The notes beneath the pieces are model-generated. The model saw only the letters and a program-made list of their open reading frames with translations. It was not told the DNA's origin and searched no databases. Source: Escallonia rubra (Eukaryota > Streptophyta > Magnoliopsida > Escalloniales > Escalloniaceae). From it: 64,000 nucleotides of DNA. The stretch covers positions 62,001 to 126,000 of the forward strand of contig JAVXUO010001478.1 of assembly GCA_033065855.1 (NCBI GenBank), given 5' to 3'. How positions within the stretch are numbered: the stretch's first letter is position 1; every line of letters starts with the position of its first letter. Positions 22,591 through 35,300 of this stretch are shown piece by piece. Both the position numbers and the translations under genes were made by a program.

Positions 22591-24025
22591 TCAATTGACA
22601 TCTTCGTGAACTATGTAGCGATAAGAACAAGCACTCGTCCACCCAAACTCTCGAGTACATTCATTGAATTGAGCTAATAACTATTTGCTCTCTCTTTACC
22701 CTAAGTCTTGCTTATAAAATCTTTGTTGCATATCTTAGTCAAAAAGTGTCAAATGTATGAGTAATAGATAAATAATGCGAGTGGAATAACAAATCATAGA
22801 TCCAATCACTATGCTGCCCAAGGGCCCAAAACTATAACATAAAAAATGACCACTTGATTCATGGATGGGAGGGCCTTCCCATGAGAAAAGGATCTATACA
22901 CACATTGATTTAAAGAAAGTGAGAAGAATACAACCAAAAAAAATGGGGCAAGGTCCCCTAAACTACTTTACTGTCAATTCAAAATTGAAATTGTCAAATT
23001 GTGATCCATTCAATCCGACCTAATATGCTGGGTAAGGAAGAATATGCCTCTGTCGTGATGGACCTCATATCAATGTTTTCAAGGTCATCCGACCTTTTTA
23101 AAGTGAAAACTTTTTTGTTTTCGCTCCCCCTCTCTAATTGTCCTCTCGCATTCTTATCACCGAAAAACTTTAAACATGTTCCCTCTCACCCTCTCGTTCC
23201 CTATCTTGCTCTTCTGTCAACATTTTTTCTTTTTTGTACTAGGACATATATGTACCTATTTTTGGGTTTATTCAAACCATAGATATCTTTGATCTTGCCC
23301 TGCAAGCAGAACTCGCTAGGTAGATTGCTTCAGTCTTGAGCCTCATCACGTAGAATTGAGTTCGCAACACCACTAACGCCCTCCTTTCCGGTCATTTGCC
23401 AGTAATCGAGACCCGGTACGTCAAGCGAAAATTGTTCATAAGCACATTAGTTTCACCTATCTAAGTACAGTACTTGAGGTTGATAATTTTGAAGACAACG
23501 ACAACACATCAGAGCACTAGATTTTGACCGACGTTATCCCTCCACCATAACAATGGCTGTCAACATAATGTTAATAGTCCAACTGAAGATACCAAGTGCT
23601 TGGTTTTTTTAAAGGAAAGAGAGAGGAAAAATAAAAAAATAATTAGGACAAGGAGGAAGCAGAATTTCCCTTAGCTGTCGCAAACTCATATGGTCAGATT
23701 CCGTTTCTCTCAGCATTATTGGTTACCTAATAAATTAGGGGTTCCGACAGCCGGATCAATGTCGCTTTTCGAGGACGGTCTTGTTCATATATAATATTTA
23801 CTTGGAAGACTTTCCAATGTACCAAATTTTGAGGTGGTCCAACAAAAATAAGGGTGAAACCGATCTTTTTTTTTTAGTGGATGTGAAATCTAAGTTTTAT
23901 ATTTTTTTCGCTTTCAACGCTAAAAAGTTCAAAGTGTCGGTATAAAACCACTTTTGATAACAAAAGTAGAGCTCAAATAATGATTCTCTCTCATGCGCGG
24001 GCGCGCGCGCGGGCACACATACACA
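22591..24025. other. intergenic, no gene recognised
   Basis: AT-rich DNA with no recognisable protein. The plus-strand ORF at 23001-23282 gives a hydrophobic, Ser/Leu/Phe-rich translation without family features. At about 23997-24034 a GCGCGC-rich run followed by ACACATACACA leads into the fold-back element. Confidence 0.5.
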
Positions 24026-24029
24026 TACG

Positions 24030-24640
24030 CGGGAACTGAACCATTGCCGGTACTAGCAACTTATTTGTCAGTGTTATCTAGTTATTCATCCATAGCGGAT
24101 GGACGGAATCAGATTTAGGTTTATTTTAAACTTTTTTTTGTCTACTACATAATGTAGCGAACAGTGAAATTTATCGCCCTGCCCCTTCGAGCCCCAATTT
24201 GCCTATGCCTCCTTCCGAGCCATTTTGGTCAAAATCATCGTACTCTAAATTATGTAGCGGACGACGGAGAGTCTTTAATTAAGGTCAGATTTGGCACGTT
24301 CATCCGCAATGAATAGACGCCAGATTGCGTTAAGTTCCTAGCGGTGCAGTGTCGCTGGTAACTTAAGTTAAGTTGTCAATGCGATCTGCCCATCGATTCG
24401 CGATGGACGGATGGGCCAGACAGAAATTTCATTTAATTTTTTTCCGTTGTCCGCTACATTATGTAGCAGACGAGAATTTTGACCAAAGTGCCTTGGAGGG
24501 ATTCAATGAGTTTGAGGAATTCTCAGGGAAATAGGGAAGGCAGTGTGATAAATTTTACCATCTGCTAAATAATGTAGCAGACAGTAAAAGTTTACTTAAA
24601 AAAAAAACATATATAGACCTTCCATCTGTGAACGGCTAGA
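24030..24640. mobile_element. nested fold-back element
   Basis: Imperfect inverted repeats flank a second inner palindrome. The outer arms are about 24138-24268 (starting TCTACTACATAATGTAGCG) and 24448-24592, the reverse complement of the other; both contain TTTGGTCAAAAT and TGTAGC motifs. The inner palindrome, about 24290-24420, has ATGGACGGATGG and GTTAAGTT-type segments. The inner sequence resembles the smaller element at 30323-30514. No transposase and no clear target duplication were found; it is probably non-autonomous. Confidence 0.6.
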
Positions 24641-26381
24641 TCGCACTAATAACTTAATAGCGCTATCGATTGATCAAATTTCGTATTTATATATTTAAGT
24701 TTGTTGTAAAGACATTGTACAGTACTTGTTCAAAAGCAAAGGGCAAACATCGATGTCACAGTCTAGTAACCTAGATGACAATTATGTGTGAAACACGGAA
24801 AAGAAAAAGTGACTTATCCATAGTGAAGATTGCAAGGGTTGTGTACAGCAGCGCAAAAATGGTTTTCATTGTTCCCTTCCCAAACCTAATGCCATCTTAT
24901 CAACAACTCTTTATAAGTTGATAATTATGCAACGAATCTGCAAGTGTCAATGATGTATAATGCAAGGAATCCTCTATAAGATCACGCTTATCTGTTAATC
25001 AATCAATCGCACTTTTGAAAAAAGCGATATTCATGCAAACATCTTTTCATCTGTGTACGAACACTCATCAAATCATTTGTCAAAATTTACCAAGTGCCCA
25101 AAAAAGTCCTTACTAAGACTTCCTTTTTGACACTTTAATGTACGGATCTTTTTGTCGTCTAAAATAGCAACTCATCGCTCTCGCGCTGACGTCAACATCT
25201 GGCGATGTGACCATGGTGGCATTGAACCCCGTCGATATGGTCGTTCACAAATCCAGCAAAATGTGCCAAGCACCCTCTTCTTTCCGGCACCAAGATCTCG
25301 TTAACCTTCACTCTTCATGACGCAAAAAATCACCGCTATAAATCTTTCATTAAAACCACCCCTTCTAATGAAAGTATAAAATCGCTCTATTACAATTATT
25401 ATGGCCTGGATAAGTATAAGCTAGTCATATTGCCAGAGCAGGCACGACTTCTTTTAAAACCGTTGAATTTATTATCAAAAAAAAAATATTGAATTTAGTA
25501 GTACCGCCTGCTAAACATTGTTTTGACAAAAATCATATGAATGATCTTGTTTAGAAATATACCACTGCCGTGACCAATAACCAACCCGAATCAACTACCG
25601 AGTTAAAAGGACAACAGAAACAATTTAAGATTATGAGATCTTTTGAGTACTACGATTGTGTGATTCTTAACTTCATATAATCTAGTATGATTTTGAACAA
25701 GGAACAACTTCCTCTTTCACGGAAAGGAGGCGAAAAGAACAAAATTTGACAAAATGGAAGGCCTTGGAAATGACTAGCAAGACATGTTTAACTCGAACGT
25801 TTCTATATCCATCTCAATCCCTTCTTTATTTCTCTCCTTCTCTATTTCCATCCCTTATTCATCTTGCTTCATATCAGAAATTTACACATTGAAGCACCAA
25901 AATTTACACCCCATACAAACCTTCTCGGATTTTTCAAAATAATGCTTTATGTACACAACTTGCTAATCTCGATGTGACATTGCAAACAAGTTTTCTTCTC
26001 TGAACAAAGGATATAGACTATCCCTGAAGCCATATAGCATTCCGAGGATTTACCTGCATTGTTGAAGACACAGCTAGTCGCTTGCCTGAAGACGATCTTC
26101 TCAAAAATTATTCAGCTTGGCTTCAAGTCCATGTCCAAAAGCATACTACCACTTGTTTCAAGTCCCTCCTTCCTTACCCGGACTTGCAGCTCTGTAGTAG
26201 GAAATGTGCCGGTCATTGGCTTTTTGAAAATCTCATGAAGATTCACCTCCTTAAGTATGCATATGCTCCCTCAAGCTAGAATTCGCATGGTCGGAAGGCT
26301 ATGCTTAGCCTGTTCTAAGCACCACTCTAGGACCTTCTGTGTCTCTCATCTTTTGCCTGCACTCCAACGATTCCAGTACCT
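24641..26381. other. intergenic downstream of the DExH helicase gene
   Basis: No coding content recognised. It should include the helicase 3' UTR adjacent to 26381. The plus-strand ORFs at 26082-26554 lie over the helicase 3' end and its last exon and are not genes. Confidence 0.55.
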
Positions 26382-29300
26382 TCAAGTTTGGTTATGTTCC
26401 CTCTTACTCTTCTTTAGCATCATTGACATTTTCTCGATATAATCACGACCTGTCTGTCTCCCCCCTATCAACCACTCCAGAGCTTCAGCAGCAGCATCTT
26501 TTTCGGCTTGTTTCTTGTTGTTGCATGGTTGGCCTAGGATCTGTACTCCGTTGAACTCGACAGTGGCTTGAAACTGGTTGTTCTTCAATTGCTCTGTCTT
26601 GTATGTGGGTGCAGCATACCCTGCACGAGTGAGCAAGGTCTGGAGCTGACTTTTAGAATTATCACCGCCAGGTCCGCTATCTATCCTCGAACCCAAAGCT
26701 ATTGGTGCTGCCGAAACAAATGATTTGGAAGTGTGTGTTGCCGCTGTAACAGATGGTTTGGAAGAGTGTAACACTTGACGGTTGAACACAAATCTGCCAT
26801 CACATCGATCCTCAGAGATCAGCCACCGCAGCGCAGATAAAAGCTCGTGATAACAGTGGATGTCCATCCCGGGATTCAGCAACTGCACGTAGTAGAAATT
26901 TGATCGTTGATCAGTAAAGAAAAATGTAACATTTTTTTCGACTGAATTTAAAAGACAATTGAAACTAGGTGACCTACAACTCCTCCTTGGGAACATAACA
27001 GCTTTGGTTCAAGGTTTTACTTACTTTAATCTGGATCAACTCCTCCAGCTCTCTCCTCAAGCTTTGATACAATGCTGCTATGGAAGGTTTCATGAAAAAC
27101 TCCAAATATCCTCCTAACATTTTAACGTGGCCCTCCTGTCAATCAAAAATGATGATTCCCCTAAATTACATTAACTACACAAAGGAAACAAACGTTCGCT
27201 CTAAAAGAGAAAGAGAGGTGTGCATGAGAGAGAGAGAGAGGACTTACAATCTCCCCTCTCAATAAGCTTCCGCCAAATAGGAGAAGCACTGAATCAGATA
27301 TAGCTGTTGAGTCTCGAAGGAAAACGGAGTTTACTTTGATCTTCTCATTGAAAACTAGCCACGGATATGGAATCGTAGAGTTACGTGCATTGACCGAGTT
27401 CTATACAAAATTAAAAAATGCTAAATAGAGGAGAAATAAAAGTGCAATAAAAAAATACACTCGACTAAAACCATACACTTGCTAATGCTTTCATATTCTC
27501 GTACAGAAAGGAGGAGGAGCTTACGGAGTATAAAAGCACCTGACCGTCCTCCATTGTTTTCAATGAAAAAGACTTCTCATTTTGCTGCAAATTCATTCAT
27601 ATCAGCACTCATGAAGATAAAAGGAGAACTAGACGTGGCCAACTGCAAGCAAACTACTAGGCATGATTTCCTGATTGACACAATAATGCCATAGAATCAT
27701 TCCATGCATGAAGTTCAGGCACTAGCGAAAGAACACTCTTGCACTCTCATAGTCTCATAGTGGCATGGTCCTATACTCGGGAAAAAAAAAACACGAAGTG
27801 CAGTCCAGTGCATGGGGCCCCTCATTACAGAAGAAATTCCAACACAATAAAAGTTAGATAATGTATCAAGAAATTTGAGAAAGCGGGTGGGGATTGGCAC
27901 AACAATAAGGTTGCTTCAACGTGAGGTAAAGGGTTCGAAAGGCAGTGGCTGGTGCGTCACAAAGTGGGCCGCCCATTTCAGATGAGGGAGGCTTAAAGAA
28001 ACCATGTAGTCAAAACGCAGATAGGAACATGTAAAGTCTTACCACAACAGAGCAAATACCAGGATACAAGCCATAACAAATAACTGCCCGAAGGAGATGC
28101 TCGTCGTAACTCCATGTGTTGCAAGTAGCTCTGTTGCTATCAACAAGGCCGGTATCTTTAAGCAAAGAGTAGAACTCCCTTCTCAGAGAATCAATAGCTT
28201 TCATTGATTGTGCTGAAAGAAAATTTTTCCAGCAGTACTCATATCCTGCTAGATCTTTTTCAGCATCTTGCCAACCCTCGTAGGCCCGTACAAGAGCAAG
28301 GTGGTCACTATAACCACGGGAGAACTGCGATTTTGCAGCTTCTGCTAGCTAAAAAGGGAAAACACAACATTAGATGCTATCAACAAAACGTCTTTAAACT
28401 CTGCTGCTGCCACATCATCAAGGCACTTAATTCTACCCCCAGCACCGACACGGATGCACAAACCCACCAAAGAAAGGAGAGAGAGTAGGAAGAAGCAATG
28501 ACGGAAACAGTGTGAAACTACACACAAACTTCTAGATGTTTCAAATGTTATAGCCTTTTTCTTTTATACCACTTATCCAATTTTTTGGCAATCTCTCTTT
28601 CATTAATCCGGTTTGCCATGTCGCTATTGCCACCCTTATGCCCAACAGATATTTCTGACAGGAAAATGTTACTCTTGACAAAATAGTTGACCAACACTGC
28701 CAAAGCAATACACCTCGTACAGTCACTAGTTCTTAGCCAAACTGGCCACAGCACGAAAAGATCTCATCGAAGTTGGCCCAGAAAACTATTTGTGAAAACC
28801 AAAGAAATTATAAAAAAGTAACGAGACACCTCCTGTGCTAAATGATGTTAAGGTCACTATGCTTTGTGTTCCAACAAAGAAGTCAACAATGGCGTATACT
28901 GATGCACTGAGTAACTTCACTTCAAATTTCTATGCTGAGATCTTGGCTCTACCATGCCTTAACACCAGTCAATCCTAGCTAAGGGAACCATCTACTGACA
29001 CACACATTTATATGTCATTTTGCAGTTGAAAAAGTTTAGCAGAAGTTTCTGTGATCACATGAAGAAGGAAGAGGTACGATTAACTATAAGCAGAAGGTTT
29101 CAGAATGCAAGTTAAAACCTCATCACACCAGGTCAAGAAGTATGCAATCATCACTTAATCACAATAAATGAGGAAGTTCACTTACATCCTTCTTGTCAAA
29201 AGGTGTTAAGAAAGGATCTCTGACACTAAGTCCGGCAACAACAGTCAATACTGGGTCCAGGCAATTGAGAATAGCGCCAAGTATAAGCATCTTGCCAAGT

Positions 29301-32300
29301 TTCGGTTCCATTGGAAGCATTGTCAAATAGCGTCCTGTCAAGGGCTCAGACCGTGTAAAGCTAACTAATGAATATACAAGCATTAATCTCCTTTTCTTAA
29401 TAAGAAGTATATAAGCGTCAAATTCGATTGCGTACCCAACACAGTCAGATTTTCATCCTCGTCTAAAGCCCCAATGATTTTCAGATAATCAACAGCATTT
29501 TGAACCTACCAAAAAGTGTGAATTAAAGATATTTGGAGATGCTGGACCAAGAAAGCTATTAGATGCATGCTAGGGACTCCAGGAAAAGAATACTCTATAT
29601 ATAACTTACAGGTTACTGCATTACAATAATGTGACTGAGCATTACCGCTAGTAATTCAGGTGACTGCAAAGCCCTAGATAGAAACTCAGAAATACTTCCA
29701 AGCTTTAAACTCTTGATTTGCAGACAGAGTGACTGCAAAGGCGTCCTCAAAATTTCCGGGAGCTGAAAATCAGCAAATGCATCATACACACATCTGGGAT
29801 AGAGGTGGTAACATTCTCCTGGCTGAACACGCCCAGCTCTTCCTCTTCTCTAGTAATTCCACGAACCGAAGACAAAAAACGAAAAAAGAAGATGAGATAT
29901 GGTCAAAGGTTTTTCTTTTTTTGTGGGTGATAAGTACGAATGAACATAATATAAGAAAGGCATGCTATCAAGTCTATGATGGTGGCTTTTGACCGGAAAA
30001 AATAAACATCATTTTGAAGGTAAGAAGGCCGTCTTGGACGTCAAAAGTATGCTAACACGACCCTCGAGTTTTCAGGTCTCAAGCGAATAATAGGCGCCTT
30101 TAGTTTACCTCTCCATGTTAAACTTGCTGAACATCTGGTGACTTCCCAGAGATGGATCACGAAATCTTATTATAGCTGTTGGGTTTTGCAAAAACCTAGT
30201 CATTTTGATGCACGTTGTTTCTGGATTTAGTAATTTTGCACGTTTCATTAATTGCTGATGTCATGGTTTCATCTATATTCTGTGTGATATGATTTATGTG
30301 TCTAAAGATGCTTATATACAGAGGGAGCTGATCCCTTGCCACTTCTGGCAACTTAGCTTAAGTTACCAGCGCCATCTAGCCATCCATCCACAGTGGATGG
30401 ATAGGCCAGATCTAGTTAGAAGTTTTAGAAAAATGGTAAATCTGGCCTGTCCATCCACGATGGATGGGAGGCCAGATGGCTTAAGTTGCCAGCAGTGGCA
30501 AGGAATCAACTCCCATGAATGGAAGGTATAAATCATGTGATGCATATAATCGTATAATTTTGTTCATAACCTTAAATGAATTTAGAGAAATTGTCAAGTA
30601 CACCCTCCGTCCCACATAATTTGATCAACTTTTTTTTGCACGCAGATTAAGGATTTAAGCGATATATTATGTGTTTCCCATTCTACCCTTTAGAGAGGGG
30701 AGGGGAAGAAAGTAGGCTATGAGAGAGAAAATGGGTTAATGGAGTGTTAAAGGTGGAGAGAGAAATGAATAAAAAAGTGTAAGAAAGTGGCCCAGGAAAG
30801 AGAAAATGAGATGGAGATTTAAATGTGGAGAGAGAAATAGAATAAAAAAAGAGTAAAAAGGGTAAATATGTAATAAGTACCTACAGAATCTTTCTTCATT
30901 TGGACATAAGCAATTTTTGTGGGACGGCCCAAAAAGGAAAGTTGACCAACTTATGTGGGACGGAGGGAGTAGATTGTAGTGCTTATGGTTCAATAGATTG
31001 TAGTGCTTATGGTTCATCTTAATCATGGAAGTAAAGACTTCAAGTTAAGCACTATTGCATTAGTATAATGCATTGAATGGGATCATTGTGAGCAGTTTGT
31101 TCTCCTACTGTCCAATGAAATATTTTTCACAGTAAGTACTGATAATGGAAATCTGTAGTTCTGAGATAGTGATGAACTCAACTTCATAATATGCATTGCT
31201 TTGATATCCCAATGAGCACGATTATTGTAATGATGATCAATACCATGACTATTGGTGAAGGGATGTTGACAACATCATCTGTTATCATGAAATTCTACGT
31301 TCTCTTTCGTGAATATGATATACCTACAAGATTTATTGTTGATCATTAAACTTGGCCAAGTCTTTTTCTAAGTTGTACTACTAATTATTACATGAATAAA
31401 AAATCAACGTCATGAATAGAGCACTTGAGCATTAGATATTGTACATTGTTTTGAGACTTTCTTAGATGTCTAGTAGAGGAAAATTTCACATATATAATTA
31501 GTAATAAGGGATTAATCCAAATTCTAGGACGAGAGTGCAGTTGCAGTTATTTAGTTGTGTTAACTCTGATTAATAGATTCTTGATAAGGTTACGAGATAA
31601 GCTAACCATCTAGAATCCAGCTGGTGAAGGAAACACTTCAAGATCTCTCCCATCCTTAATTGGGACCAAATCAAGAGAGAGAAAGATTAAACCTACTAAG
31701 ATACTAGGCATGATCGTGCTTTTTGTGAGCCACCAAGCAATCTCGAAATTCTCTCTCATCAAAATACAGTTTTGTGAAGGCTAATATTTTTAGGAGGCAA
31801 GCTCTGGAGTCCACTCTCCAAGGTATGCAAGGTCACAGGGAAGTCCTTATAAGAAGCTCGTTGTTCTGCAGCGGAATTTTGCTAGTTCATCCGAGCAGTT
31901 GGCCTTGATCATGAAATACCATAAAGGAGATCGTGGGGCGAGAATATGCTGTTCAACTTTTATGAAAACTATACACATTCAATTTTTTCAACTGTAACAG
32001 CTATTATCAGACAGGAACACTTTAGTATACAGCGTGAGTTTTCATAATTTGTGTCCCAAATACTGAAACAATGTAATTCTAACTTACATTTAGATTGGAT
32101 GACCTTCTCCTGTATTTCCTACTTTGGTCCAATCACCTAACCTTTATACTTCTACTGCGTGAGTACGTGATCGGCGCGCGTCAATCTAAACAAGACAGGA
32201 AGATCAAAGACGTGCTTAATGAGGGCTTTCGAGCTCTCAGTTTGCCAAGAGGAATATCTAATCATGAACAAGCCATCTACAAGAGCTGAATTAGATCAAG

Positions 32301-35300
32301 GAACGCTTAGTGTTGAACTCTTTGGTACCATCATAAATTGAAAACTTTATGAAGTTTAGAAATCAAAGTAGCTAAAACATGATTACTCACAACTTTCTAC
32401 AATTGAACAACCAAAATAGCTAACTATGAGTCCTAACTACTTGACTAGAATTACAGGGTGTAAATTGTTGTACGCTGACGGTACGCTAATGTTACGTTCT
32501 CTTAAGATATGAGAACTGCTAATGGATTCAGGGATGATACAGTAAAGGTAACTTGGTCAAGAGTGGTTGCAGCGAGTAGCATTATGAGGCAGCTCTCAAC
32601 CAGAATGCCTTTAGCTGTTGGAAGATGCCATTTTTATTGGTTTCTGGTAGGTAGAGGTGGGTTAACAGCGTGTGCATGTGAGTGGGTTGTTGTGGTGTGG
32701 GGGGTGGGGTTTTTTTTTTTTTTTTTTTGGGGGGGGGGGGTTGAGAGAGAGAGCGAAGATGAAAAGGAAAAAAGAAAGCCAATATCTCGCTCCCCAATTA
32801 CACCATACACATGCTCAACCAATTGTTGCCGGTGGATTACCAATCTATTATTTGCAACTTACACTCTTAACTAGATATGTATCTTAAGAAAGAGCTCTCT
32901 GGTCAGAAGTCCTGACGCCGGGTCGAAACTATCTATGCGAATATACATCAGTTCAAACTTTGAAGTGAAAGTGGGTCATCAGTGGAAACCGAAGGAAATA
33001 CATTTATGATAGTAAACTAAAATTCATTGATGCTAATCCCCATACTATAAGAATGAAATTAACATTGTAATCTAAACTTACTTGTCGAGCAGAAACCTTC
33101 GAGATCCAGGAAGGAAGCAAGCAGGGAGTATTATTTAGAGCATCATATGATGTCTCTTTTGCCTTTCCACAGTCGATCACAAAAACCACATCATCTATGG
33201 TTATGCTGGTTTCAGCAATATTAGTTGCTAGCACAATTTTCCTCACTCCATCTTCAGCCTTGTCAAATATCAACCTCTGCATAAGTGTTGAACAAATATA
33301 AGCATATGTATCTCATGACAGTTAAAAGCAAGAAAAGCCTATCCAATAATCCCAAAATATGTTCAGTTATTAAGCAAAGAAAGCAGCTTAAATTCTATCA
33401 TATTCTTCGCGATACTGGTTAAATTAAGTCAAGAAAGCAGCTAACTGGTTATTTCAATGTATATACAAACCAAAAATCTAAGAGAAACAAATGACTTCCA
33501 AATAACTTGTAATAAAGCTAGGCATAAAAGAGATCTTCGGTCATCCCATTAACCATTTATCAGACAGGCAAATAAAAAGCTAATCGATAAAAACGGAAAA
33601 GGTCGGAACAATGAAGGCATATGAATAGAATCACGTACGAGTTTAACGAACCATCTGATAGGATTTAACCTATTGCAACCGTATAGACAAGACAACACAA
33701 ATAGAAGCCAACATAGTCCTCCAAATATATCAAAGAAGGGGCAAGCATGTGAGAATCCAAAGCAGAGGGATGTTAACCAAGTATATTTCTGAATTACCTG
33801 CTCCGAGCTGGCCATTGAACCATGGCATGCCAGCAACAAAACTCGGCCAGTGTCTCCCAAGATAGGATGAGCTTGGAGCTTCTCCTTCAAAGAGCTAATG
33901 TCATCCCACCCAGTCATAAAAACTAAAACAGCACCAAACCTCTCTCTTTCGCATACATGGCATAGAAGTTGTTCTATGAGATTAAACCCAATACAATCAG
34001 GATTCCAGCAGGACAAAGACTCCCGCGTCTGTGGGCTGAATTCATTAAAATCAGCAGCTTTAAGTGCATCCTAATCACGATGTCCCACAAGAAGAAGAGC
34101 ATGTCAAAGGAATTACCAACACATGTATGTTTTGAAGTACCTTTTATAAAACTTTGTATACCTCAACAGCGGAAACAATTTGGCTTTTCCTTTTTCTTGG
34201 AGCTTGTTTATTCATTTTCCATGTCTTGTCCATACCATAATCATCAATCTGGTTGTACGCTGTCAATCTATATCCAGTCAATTCCAGAATATTTTCTAGG
34301 AAATGAGTTTGCACCGGATACGTAAAACCCTATTACAATCCAAAAGGGAAAAAAATTCCAGCACAGTCAGGCTTATTTTCCATAGTTACTGAGGCATCAA
34401 ATGAGGTTGGCCATCAAATGAAGCAATTTTCCTGACATTCTAAATATTATAAAGCATGTTAACATACAAAGGAAAAAGATAATTAGAGAAACAAAAGACT
34501 CCACAGGCATAAGATGTGAAAGAAAAGGAAAGGAAAAACACAAACAAAGCATAAATCAGGTGTTCTTGAAGGGTTGGTAAACAGATTGAGCACCATTTAC
34601 AATAAGCGGAAGCTGTTCATGGGATCTTATCAAATTTGTCCTCAAGATAGGGAGAGTAGTTCTCCCACTGAGATTTTAGGTCCCAGTAGTTACTGGCCTA
34701 TGAAGAGGAAGGATCCCAGCAATTTCGGCTTACAATGGTTCTGATTTTAAAGAGCTCGATGATAAGCATCCTTTGCCAGCCATTAACAAGCTATAGAATA
34801 AGTAAACCAGTAAGGTTCATCGGGATAGAGTTTGTAGAAGGATCTATCTGATTTCATTATGGATGAGCTCCAAAAAAATAATTTGGCAAGATGCCAATGC
34901 ATGCAATTTGCAACTGTTACATCTCAGATGGTGAATCCAGAAGAGGTTTAGGTCAAGTAGGTCTAAGACAAAACAAATCGAGTCCAATTTTAGTAGAGCA
35001 AGGAAAGGTGAGGTGTACAGAAAAGTATCAAGGATTGATACTTTGAAGTAGACCGGGATGACATTCCATTAGGAAAGAGAGTTTGATGAGAATGTAAGTC
35101 ATAGAATAAGAACAGGCTGCTTGAAGTAGAGGAAAACTTCAGAAATGTGGTTCAACCACAAATTTCCAACCAATTGTGGTGAAAACTGAACTTCAGGGTT
35201 TACTGCGGGCCACTAAGAAACAACATTCGAACAAGCTGTATATAGCCGAAAAAGCAAACACTAACATGACATCTGGCCAGAAGGACACCAGTAATGAGCA

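Larger units (their letters stand above)
29850..33081 (-). other. helicase intron 11, 3.2 kb
   Basis: This intron splits the helicase exactly between Q686 and R687 of motif VI (Q|RRGRAGR). It carries a palindromic MITE (30323-30514), a Stowaway MITE (30601-30969) and a T/G homopolymer at about 32708-32741. The remainder, about 31020-32700 and 32760-33081, shows no gene; the plus ORF at 32095-32289 has no recognisable family. Confidence 0.8.

Noticed and set aside
26382..26554. Plus-strand ORFs over the helicase 3' end
   Set aside because: They lie antisense to the dsRNA-binding domain exon, whose reading is clearly the real one.
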